DNA of 5,374 bases, taken from contig JAOZVK010000408.1 in assembly GCA_029938185.1 (NCBI GenBank), forward strand, positions 1 to 5,374, written 5' to 3'. Made by a program: the position numbers and the translations under genes. Positions 1-5,104 of the stretch are shown piece by piece (position 1 is the first letter of the stretch; each line of letters opens with the position of its first letter). This DNA comes from Bacteroidales bacterium (GTDB lineage Bacteria > Bacteroidota > Bacteroidia > Bacteroidales > JAOZVK01). A model generated the notes under the pieces. That model did not search any database. It saw only the letters and a program-made list of their open reading frames with translations, and had not been told where the DNA came from.

Positions 1-93
1 ATTTTTCAGGGCTAAAAACCCCCAATTATTAACACCCCAGTCGAAGACCTTACTAATTGATTTGTAATAATAATTAAAAAAATATTTTTAATA
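1..93. other. Leader upstream of the DUF2007-like gene; no gene seen
   Basis: No coding region is supportable here. Bases 1-55 are noticeably richer in G and C (runs of GGG, CCCCC and CCCC) than the rest of the window, while 56-93 is almost pure A/T and runs into the ATG at 94. The frame of that ATG is closed by a TGA at 58-60, so the gene cannot extend further upstream. No Shine-Dalgarno sequence is visible, as is usual in Bacteroidota. I found no convincing TTTG / TAnnTTTG promoter pair. The preceding gene lies beyond the left edge. Confidence 0.5.
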
Positions 94-1026
94 ATGAAAG
101 GTTGGTCAAAAATTCAATCATTTTCAAGAATTTATCAAGCAGAACTATGTAAGGATATTCTTGACAAAAACAATATTAGTTCAGCAATTATCAATGCAAA
201 AGATAGCTTATTCCTAATGGGAGAAATTGAGCTTTATGTGAAAAACGAGAACGAGGCTCATGCCAAAGCTCTAATTGATGAATTTAACGGACTAATAAAA
301 ATTAACTCATTTGTTGGGTATAAACAAATTGAATTATTTAATAATATATTATTAGATAATGATATAGAGGCGTTTATAGTAGAGACTAAAAATTCTAAAT
401 ACATTTTGGAAAACTATGAGCAGTACATAAAAAATGAAGATATTGAAAAAATCGTTCCGTTTTTAACAGGTGAGAAACTACTTGGTTGGAAAAAAATAGA
501 AACTTGCACCAGAGTAAATCAAACCAAGTATAGAACTGATATCTTAGATGAAAGGAATATTAACTCAATAGTTATTAAAAGAAAAAACTCTGAATTTCAT
601 CTCGAAGAAATTGACATCTATGTTGAAGAGCAAAATAGCGAAAAAGCTATTACATTATTTGATGAATTATACGGTTGGATTAAAATTGCTTCATATAATG
701 AGTCGTACCGAGGTGATATTACAGTTGAACTTTTGAATGATAATAATATAAAAGCTTTACAAAAAAGACATGCTGCGTTTTATGAAATTTATGTGGAATA
801 CAATACTAAAGAAGCAGCGATTGATATTGTAAATAGAAATAAAGAATGGCTTATGTTACATGTATTTGATTCATTATATAAAGCCGAATTTTATAAAGAT
901 TTGTTAAAAAATAACAGTATTAGTTCGATTATTGTAAACGAAAAAGATAGCATGTTTCTAATAGGTGAAATAGAAATGTATGTAGAAAAATCAAATCTTG
1001 AAAAAGCAAAATCCTTAATCAAATAA
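94..1026 (+). CDS. Protein of five tandem DUF2007-like repeats
   Basis: The 310-residue product has no signal peptide or membrane segment and is probably cytosolic. It consists of about five copies of a ~60-residue unit at roughly residues 3-65, 66-125, 130-192, 194-248 and 251-310. Each unit has an opening strand (GWxKI), a helix with the pattern AELCKDILDKNNI, a strand (SSAIIN) and a closing strand of the type GEIELYV followed by a helix. This matches the DUF2007 family (putative prokaryotic signal-transducing protein, ferredoxin-like/ACT-like fold), which normally has one or two units. Units 1 and 5 are closest to each other (DSLFLMGEIELYV versus DSMFLIGEIEMYV); units 2 and 4 are the most eroded. 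The stop is 2 nt from the cdsA start, so the two genes are very probably co-transcribed. The biochemical role is unknown; a link to membrane lipid synthesis is inferred only from position. Confidence 0.8.
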   Translation: MKGWSKIQSFSRIYQAELCKDILDKNNISSAIINAKDSLFLMGEIELYVKNENEAHAKALIDEFNGLIKINSFVGYKQIELFNNILLDNDIEAFIVETKNSKYILENYEQYIKNEDIEKIVPFLTGEKLLGWKKIETCTRVNQTKYRTDILDERNINSIVIKRKNSEFHLEEIDIYVEEQNSEKAITLFDELYGWIKIASYNESYRGDITVELLNDNNIKALQKRHAAFYEIYVEYNTKEAAIDIVNRNKEWLMLHVFDSLYKAEFYKDLLKNNSISSIIVNEKDSMFLIGEIEMYVEKSNLEKAKSLIK

Positions 1027-1028
1027 AG

Positions 1029-1844
1029 TTGAAAAATATAATAAAGCGTATTATAACAGGAGTATTATTTATTTTAGTAATTTTAGGAAGTGTAATAGCA
1101 AGTCATATTTCATTTCTTATTATTTTTGTAATTATAATAACATTGGGAATTAGTGAATTTTACACGCTAATTAGCAAAGATAATATTAAACCTCAAAAAT
1201 ATATGGGTATAATATTTGGCGTTTTTGTTTTCGTTAGTAATTACATATTTATAAATAATTATGTAAACAAAAAAATATTCTTAATATATATAATATTTTT
1301 AGCTATAATTTTTATTGTTGAATTATTTAGAAACCAAACTAAACCATTTCATAATATATCATACACAATATTTGGTATTATATATATATCTCTACCATTC
1401 TCTCTTTTAAATTATCTTGCATACACACCATTAACAGACTATCAATATAATAGTAATATAATAATTGGATTTTTATTTATTGTTTGGTCAAACGATTCAG
1501 GAGCATATTTGGTAGGGTCGCAACTTGGTAAACGCAAATTGTTTGAACGTATTTCTCCAAAAAAGACATGGGAGGGGAGTATTGGAGGAGCTGTTTTTTC
1601 GGCAATTACAGCATTTGTTATTTCAAATATTTTCAATATCTTACAATTAACTGACTGGCTTATAATTGCTTTAATAGTATTGATATTTGGTACACTTGGC
1701 GATTTGGTCGAATCAATGTTTAAACGTAGTATAAGTATTAAAGATTCAGGTAATATTCTTCCAGGTCATGGTGGAATACTTGATAGATTCGATAGTATTA
1801 TACTATCAGCTCCTTTTGTATATTTATATATACTTATGATATAA
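1029..1844 (+). CDS. cdsA: Phosphatidate cytidylyltransferase (CDP-diglyceride synthase)
   Basis: This integral inner-membrane enzyme converts phosphatidic acid and CTP to CDP-diacylglycerol and pyrophosphate, the branch point for phospholipid synthesis. At 271 aa it has normal family length, with multiple hydrophobic helices across residues 7-130, 143-153, 186-222 and 255-270. Family motifs are clear: NDSGAY (155-160), SPKKTWEGS (176-184), and the C-terminal CDS signature at 229-255, with K232/R233, K238/D239, PGHGG (245-249) and DRFD (252-255). These hold the metal- and CTP-binding acidic residues. The start is a TTG at 1029, chosen because the following residues (KNIIKRIITG) match the usual CdsA N-terminus and the first in-frame ATG would cut away about 58 residues. 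It lies 2 nt after the DUF2007-like gene and appears translationally coupled to it. Confidence 0.95.
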   Translation: MKNIIKRIITGVLFILVILGSVIASHISFLIIFVIIITLGISEFYTLISKDNIKPQKYMGIIFGVFVFVSNYIFINNYVNKKIFLIYIIFLAIIFIVELFRNQTKPFHNISYTIFGIIYISLPFSLLNYLAYTPLTDYQYNSNIIIGFLFIVWSNDSGAYLVGSQLGKRKLFERISPKKTWEGSIGGAVFSAITAFVISNIFNILQLTDWLIIALIVLIFGTLGDLVESMFKRSISIKDSGNILPGHGGILDRFDSIILSAPFVYLYILMI

Positions 1845-2033
1845 GTAATTGACAATTGATAATAAACAATTGATAATTTTGTTTACACCAGAATTACAAT
1901 AAGTTATAACCTTACAAAGTGTCGATTTTATATGATAACCTACTTATACTTAGTTTGGCAGATTATTTATGAGTATAAAATGATAAAAGGTTTGGAGAAA
2001 CAATTTTAAATTAAAAACTACTTTTTTAAAGAC
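1845..2033. other. cdsA-psd intergenic region, possible psd promoter
   Basis: These 189 nt carry no coding frame. The left part holds a 12-bp direct repeat (separate entry). TTAGTTTG at 1950-1957 resembles the Bacteroidota -7 element TAnnTTTG with one mismatch, and TTTT at 1926-1929 lies about 20 nt upstream where the -33 TTTG is expected. This is only a weak promoter candidate for psd. The last 40 nt before the psd ATG are A/T-rich with no Shine-Dalgarno match. No convincing terminator hairpin follows cdsA, so read-through from cdsA remains possible. Confidence 0.35.
1852..1877. repeat. Spaced direct repeat, 2 x ACAATTGATAAT
   Basis: The 12-mer ACAATTGATAAT occurs at 1852-1863 and again at 1866-1877, separated by 2 nt, directly after the cdsA stop. 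Each copy contains the palindrome CAATTG. It could be an operator-like site, a remnant of a short intergenic repeat family, or slippage in AT-rich DNA; nothing in the window decides between these. Confidence 0.7.
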
Positions 2034-2687
2034 ATGACACTACACAAAGAGGGAACAAAAATAATTTTAACAACTATTATTATTGTTTTATTAATCAATT
2101 CACTAACATTCTTTTTTTCGAGTTTTAGCTTTATAAATTATATTGTTTTGATTATAACCGTTGTTATGAGTTTGTTAATAATACAATTTTTTAGGGTTCC
2201 AAAACGAAAAGTTATTATTAACGATAAAAATATTCTTGCACCCGCCGATGGTAAAGTCGTAGTTATTGAGCAAACCGATGAAAATGAATTTTTTAAAGAC
2301 AAAAGGATTCAGGTTTCAATATTTATGTCACCAACAAATGTTCATGTAAATTGGTTTCCTTTAACAGGTTTTATTAAATATTACAAATACCATAAAGGAT
2401 TATTTTTGGTAGCATGGCATCCAAAATCATCAACCGATAATGAACGAACTACAATGGTTATTGAAAATATGTTAGGTAGGCAAATATTGGTACGGCAAAT
2501 TGCTGGTGCTGTAGCTCGAAGAATAGTTTTTTACCCAAAAGTAGGTGATAGAGTAGTACAAGGAGAACAGTTTGGTTTTATAAAGTTCGGGTCAAGATTA
2601 GATTTGTTTTTACCTCATGATTCAAAAATATTAGTTAATCTTGAACAAAAAGTTGTTGGTTCACAAACGGTTATTGCTACATTTTAG
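2034..2687 (+). CDS. psd: Phosphatidylserine decarboxylase proenzyme, short form
   Basis: Psd decarboxylates phosphatidylserine to phosphatidylethanolamine at the inner membrane, using a pyruvoyl group made by self-cleavage. The 217-aa length is typical of the short, archaeal-like Psd class of Bacteroidota rather than the ~320-aa E. coli type. Two hydrophobic helices (about residues 9-28 and 33-51) anchor the N-terminus. The catalytic domain shows PADGKV (70-75, with D72), the conserved MSPTNVHVN block (98-106, with H104), YHKG (119-122), and the cleavage site KFGS (184-187). Cutting between G186 and S187 would give a ~186-residue beta chain and a ~31-residue alpha chain carrying the pyruvoyl group. 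The ATG at 2034 leaves the N-terminal anchor complete. It lies 189 nt after cdsA on the same strand, two steps later in the same pathway; the intervening step, phosphatidylserine synthase, is not in the window. Confidence 0.94.
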   Translation: MTLHKEGTKIILTTIIIVLLINSLTFFFSSFSFINYIVLIITVVMSLLIIQFFRVPKRKVIINDKNILAPADGKVVVIEQTDENEFFKDKRIQVSIFMSPTNVHVNWFPLTGFIKYYKYHKGLFLVAWHPKSSTDNERTTMVIENMLGRQILVRQIAGAVARRIVFYPKVGDRVVQGEQFGFIKFGSRLDLFLPHDSKILVNLEQKVVGSQTVIATF

Positions 2688-2715
2688 AATTTGCTTTTTG
2701 AGTTATTTTTCAACA

Positions 2716-3177
2716 TTAAATAGGTTGAAGACCTTTTTTATTTTCAAAAGTAAACAATATATCTTCAATTTTCTTTGCAGTTTCCTTATATTCTGGCATA
2801 TCCCAAATACGTTCAAAATATTCGCGTAGTAAATAATATTGTTCTTTGTTTGATATTTTGCCTTTTTTTATAAATGATTGTATTTTTTTTTGTAATCTTT
2901 TATCAATATCTAACAAATCGTGATTGAATTTTTTACGAAGTATTTTATTAAGTTCCAGTCTATCTTTTGATTCTAAATATAATGCCCAAGATGTCATATC
3001 ATTAAAAGCTGCTTTCATTTCTGTTATATCTTGTTGCTTTTGATTAATTTTTATTTTCTCCCAATATTCTTTAATTTCATTACTACCTGTTTTTTTTGAC
3101 ATAAAATTTGCAATAGTAACACACCATTCCAAATAATAGTTTAATTGTTTTATCTGAATATTTTTTAATGTATTCAT
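2716..3177 (-). CDS. Putative immunity protein B1 (last gene of the array)
   Basis: This 153-aa protein has many charged residues and no signal peptide or membrane helix, and probably acts in the cytosol. I do not recognise a named family. It is homologous to B2 and B3: all share an EWC/NWC/KWC motif near residues 18-21, ILRKKFxH (79-86 here), and a C-terminal region from KGKISN (105-110) to about residue 145 that is identical in the three proteins. Its first ~104 residues are far more divergent from B2 and B3 than those two are from each other. The tail (NKKGLQPI) differs from the EKIKI end of the others because the DNA repeat stops at about 2741. It starts 10 nt after the end of the A1 reading frame. 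Toxin-then-immunity gene order suggests it neutralises an A-type toxin; this is inference. It converges on psd with 28 nt between stops. Confidence 0.7.
   Translation of the reverse strand: MNTLKNIQIKQLNYYLEWCVTIANFMSKKTGSNEIKEYWEKIKINQKQQDITEMKAAFNDMTSWALYLESKDRLELNKILRKKFNHDLLDIDKRLQKKIQSFIKKGKISNKEQYYLLREYFERIWDMPEYKETAKKIEDILFTFENKKGLQPI
2718..2739 (+). terminator. Weak candidate terminator after psd
   Basis: AGGT (2722-2725) and ACCT (2731-2734) can pair around the loop TGAAG, with three further A-T pairs after one mismatch, followed by a run of T on the plus strand. It sits 30 nt past the psd stop and inside the 3' end of the convergent gene B1. The stem is short and low in GC, so this is only a possibility. 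Confidence 0.22.
2741..2867. repeat. 127-bp B-gene 3'-end repeat, copy 1
   Basis: By eye this block is identical base for base to 3672-3798 and 4652-4778. It encodes on the minus strand the last ~42 shared residues of the B proteins (KGKISN to FTFE). The left limit, just inside the B1 3' end, marks the end of the tandem array: beyond it B1 has a unique tail. Distances between successive copies are 931 and 980 bp. Confidence 0.85.
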
Positions 3178-3187
3178 TTTTATTGAT

Positions 3188-3662
3188 TTAAGTTCCAGTA
3201 TATTTGTTTAATTTTCCAAAATACTTGTTTGACTGTTCATAAAAAAACACCCCTGCTTTATTTCGTTTCCATACAGCTCTTCGTATATTTGCTACTTTTG
3301 TGTGTTCTACTCCTCCGTAGTAATCTATTAATTGCTGTTCTCTACCCTCTAATAGCAGGGTGAAATAAAACACCATTACCAAGCTTATCAATCATTGGAT
3401 TTATAAATCCTTTTTTAATATAACGATGTCCATACATTCGTTTTTTTAGTATTTTTGCAGGTTCACCAAACCCACTTGTTCGTCCAATATAAACTTGTCC
3501 TGTTTTTGGGTTAATAAGTACATAAGTTAAAAATGTTCGTGCATTAATATTCCATACTCCAGCAACGACTAACACTCCAGCAGCAATAAGCTGAACCGCC
3601 GATAAAGGTTCAATAAGCAATATAACAAAACTTGATATAAATAGTAAAATACTTAAAATCAT
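3188..3662 (-). pseudogene. Frameshifted membrane-linked GIY-YIG-like protein A1
   Basis: Two minus-strand frames together make one A-type gene: 3662 to a TAG at 3342-3344, and the remainder ending at the TAA at 3188-3190. The intact relative A2 reads AGA GGT AGA (Arg-Gly-Arg) where A1 reads AGA GGG TAG. One extra C on the plus strand at 3345-3347 (CCC for CC) is enough to explain the break. Without it the protein would have 157 aa against 162 in A2. The first part holds two hydrophobic segments (about 1-18 and 24-38), YVL and VYIGRTSG, and KKRMYGH. The second supplies EGREQQLIDYYGG, the conserved Glu region, and the end YTG. The sequence past the break is well conserved, so the lesion is recent, a sequencing error, or a site of +1 frameshifting (GGG slipping to GGU before the stop). 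Its ATG overlaps the B2 stop (ATGA). Confidence 0.75.
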
Positions 3663-3945
3663 ATTTTTATTTTTTCAAAAGTAAACAATATATCTTCAAT
3701 TTTCTTTGCAGTTTCCTTATATTCTGGCATATCCCAAATACGTTCAAAATATTCGCGTAGTAAATAATATTGTTCTTTGTTTGATATTTTGCCTTTTTCT
3801 ACAATTTTTGTAACTCGTTTTATATGCTTTTGGTCAGCTTCAAACAAACCATGTCCAAATTTTTTTCGTAATATTTCATCAAGTTTTTTGTATTGATTTG
3901 GGTCGAGGTCTTGTACCATTTCAAGACTATCATTGTATGCCATTC
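3574..3945. repeat. 372-bp B-end/A-start constant block, copy 1
   Basis: This block covers the 5' end of A1 (two hydrophobic segments), the ATGA junction, and the 3' two thirds of B2. It matches 4554-4925 at a fixed offset of 980 bp with only about a dozen mismatches by eye. Similarity drops sharply at both ends, after codon ~30 of A and before the GLRMAYND codons of B. Confidence 0.85.
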
Positions 3946-4117
3946 TCAATCCATTTAGCCATTTTTTAGTAAAGCTCATTTTTGGCCAATTTGCAAACCA
4001 AGAAATATTTTTAGCTATCGGACTCACTTTGTCTAAATACTTTGCTGTTTCCAAACACCAGTTTTCTTTATAATTAAATTCTTGTAATTCGTTTATGGTA
4101 AGTGTTGTTTTTTTCAT
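3659..4117 (-). CDS. Putative immunity protein B2
   Basis: This 152-aa soluble-looking protein is rich in Lys and Glu and predicted mostly helical; I do not recognise a family. It aligns with B3 along its whole length: KENWC (17-21), GLRMAYND (56-63), QYKKLDEILRKKFGHGLF (75-92), and the shared C-terminus KGKISN to KIKI (108-152). From residue ~57 onward it is nearly the same as B3, whereas residues 1-55 differ strongly. The start at 4117 gives an N-terminus that lines up without gaps to the chosen B3 start. It follows A2 by 36 nt and ends in TGA overlapping the A1 ATG by 4 nt (ATGA), so translation of A1 is probably coupled to it. By position it is the presumed partner of A2. An antitoxin of A1 is the alternative reading. 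Confidence 0.7.
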   Translation of the reverse strand: MKKTTLTINELQEFNYKENWCLETAKYLDKVSPIAKNISWFANWPKMSFTKKWLNGLRMAYNDSLEMVQDLDPNQYKKLDEILRKKFGHGLFEADQKHIKRVTKIVEKGKISNKEQYYLLREYFERIWDMPEYKETAKKIEDILFTFEKIKI

Positions 4118-4153
4118 CTATTTTTTAAATTTAATACTATTAATCAGTTTCAA

Positions 4154-4642
4154 CTATTTCATTTTTTTATTTACCCCCGTATATTTTGATATATTACCAA
4201 AATTAGCATCTGATGCTTGATGAAAACTATCACCAAATGGATTTCGTTTAGCTACCCCACGTCTTATATTTGCAACTTTTGAATGTCCAATTCCTCCATA
4301 ATAATCAATCAATTGCTGTTCTCTACCTCTAATAGCAGGACGCGCATTTAATCCTTGCATTGCTTTATCTACCATTGGATTACAAAAACCAAGTATTTTA
4401 TAACGATGTCCATACATTCGTCTTTTTAGTATTTTTGCAGGTTCGCCAAATCCACTTGTTCGTCCAATATAAACTTGTCCGGTTATTGGATTTACCAAAA
4501 CATAAGTAAGATGTGTGCGTTTCAAAAGATTAAAAACTCCTGATATTATAAATACTCCAGCAGCAATAAGCTGAACTGCCGATAAAGGTTCAATAAGCAA
4601 TATAACATAACTTGATATAAATAGTAAAATACTTAAAATCAT
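4154..4642 (-). CDS. Membrane-linked GIY-YIG-like nuclease, putative toxin A2
   Basis: This 162-aa protein is the only complete, intact A gene in the window. Residues 1-18 and 24-40 are hydrophobic and likely form a helical hairpin, with E18-P19 at the turn. The rest resembles a GIY-YIG nuclease: YVL (47-49) in place of GIY, VYIGRTSG (57-64) as YIG, RRMYGH (74-79) supplying the Arg and His, and RGREQQLIDYYGG (105-117) supplying the Glu (E108). NIRRGVAKRN (125-134) carries the usual late Asn. The YIGRTSGFGEP...AIRGREQQLID arrangement is what I recall from GIY-YIG-like toxin tips at the C-termini of Rhs and other polymorphic toxins in Bacteroidota, but no large delivery domain is present. The ATG at 4642 overlaps the B3 stop (ATGA), and an in-frame TGA at 4655-4657 excludes a longer N-terminus. 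An endonuclease acting in defence rather than as a toxin remains possible. Confidence 0.72.
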   Translation of the reverse strand: MILSILLFISSYVILLIEPLSAVQLIAAGVFIISGVFNLLKRTHLTYVLVNPITGQVYIGRTSGFGEPAKILKRRMYGHRYKILGFCNPMVDKAMQGLNARPAIRGREQQLIDYYGGIGHSKVANIRRGVAKRNPFGDSFHQASDANFGNISKYTGVNKKMK

Positions 4643-4925
4643 ATTTTTATTTTTTCAAAAGTAAACAATATATCTTCAATTTTCTTTGCAGTTTCCTTAT
4701 ATTCTGGCATATCCCAAATACGTTCAAAATATTCGCGTAGTAAATAATATTGTTCTTTGTTTGATATTTTGCCTTTTTCTACAATTTTTGTAACTCGTTT
4801 TATATGCTTTTGGTCTGCTTCAAACAAACCATGTCCAAATTTTTTGCGTAATATTTCGTCAAGTTTTTTGTATTGCTTTGGGTCGAGATCTTGTATCATT
4901 TCAAAAATATCATTATATGCCATTC
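4554..4925. repeat. 372-bp B-end/A-start constant block, copy 2
   Basis: This is the second copy of the block at 3574-3945, covering the A2 start, the ATGA junction and the B3 3' part. The A coding cores further out (for example 3421-3490 and 4401-4470) are also alike but with more differences, and the A3 core at 5335-5374 continues the series. Confidence 0.85.
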
Positions 4926-5094
4926 GCAAGCCTTTCAAATCAGATTTTGTCATTTTAATTTCGTCCCAATCGTCCTGCCAATTGTAGCCTTCAACTGGTT
5001 CTATACTGTATATGTAATCTAATATTATTTTACACCATTTATCTTTAAATAATAATTCTATTGTTTCTTCTTTTGTAAGTTTATTTTTCACCAT
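4639..5094 (-). CDS. Putative immunity protein B3
   Basis: With the start at 5094 the protein has 151 aa. An in-frame ATG at 5136 would add 14 residues and overlap the end of A3. I prefer 5094 because its N-terminus aligns with that of B2 without gaps (KDKWC at 17-21 in both positions) and because it leaves a 10-nt gap after A3, the same as between A1 and B1. No signal peptide or membrane segment is seen. Residues 54-151 (from KGLRMAYND) are almost the same as B2; residues 1-53 are distinct and acidic (QDDWDE at 40-45). The stop TGA overlaps the A2 ATG by 4 nt. It is the presumed cytosolic partner of A3, inferred from gene order only. Confidence 0.7.
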   Translation of the reverse strand: MVKNKLTKEETIELLFKDKWCKIILDYIYSIEPVEGYNWQDDWDEIKMTKSDLKGLRMAYNDIFEMIQDLDPKQYKKLDEILRKKFGHGLFEADQKHIKRVTKIVEKGKISNKEQYYLLREYFERIWDMPEYKETAKKIEDILFTFEKIKI

Positions 5095-5104
5095 ATCTAA
5101 TATT

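Noticed and set aside
1442..1636. Minus-strand 64-aa frame inside cdsA
   Set aside because: It lies opposite the most conserved part of cdsA, with no support for its own expression.
2722..2734. GAAGACCTT shared by 44-52 and 2727-2735 as a possible attachment site pair
   Set aside because: Nine shared bases with no integrase or further similarity around them are best explained by chance.
2641..2829. Plus-strand 62-aa frame across the psd end
   Set aside because: It overlaps the psd 3' end and the antisense of B1; composition is low-complexity Phe/Leu, typical of antisense AT-rich DNA.
3188..3391. A separate 67-aa minus-strand gene starting at 3391
   Set aside because: Its first ~15 codons overlap A1 in another frame and match nothing in A2; from EGREQQ onward it is the displaced C-terminus of A1.
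3659..4642. Classical type II antitoxin-toxin order (B before A with overlap)
   Set aside because: It would leave A3 and B1 unpaired and does not fit the parallel divergence of A1 and B1, though it is not fully excluded.
4757..4987. Plus-strand 76-aa frame inside B3
   Set aside because: It is the antisense of a conserved gene; the Ser/Phe-rich translation looks like a shadow of the Lys/Glu-rich B3.
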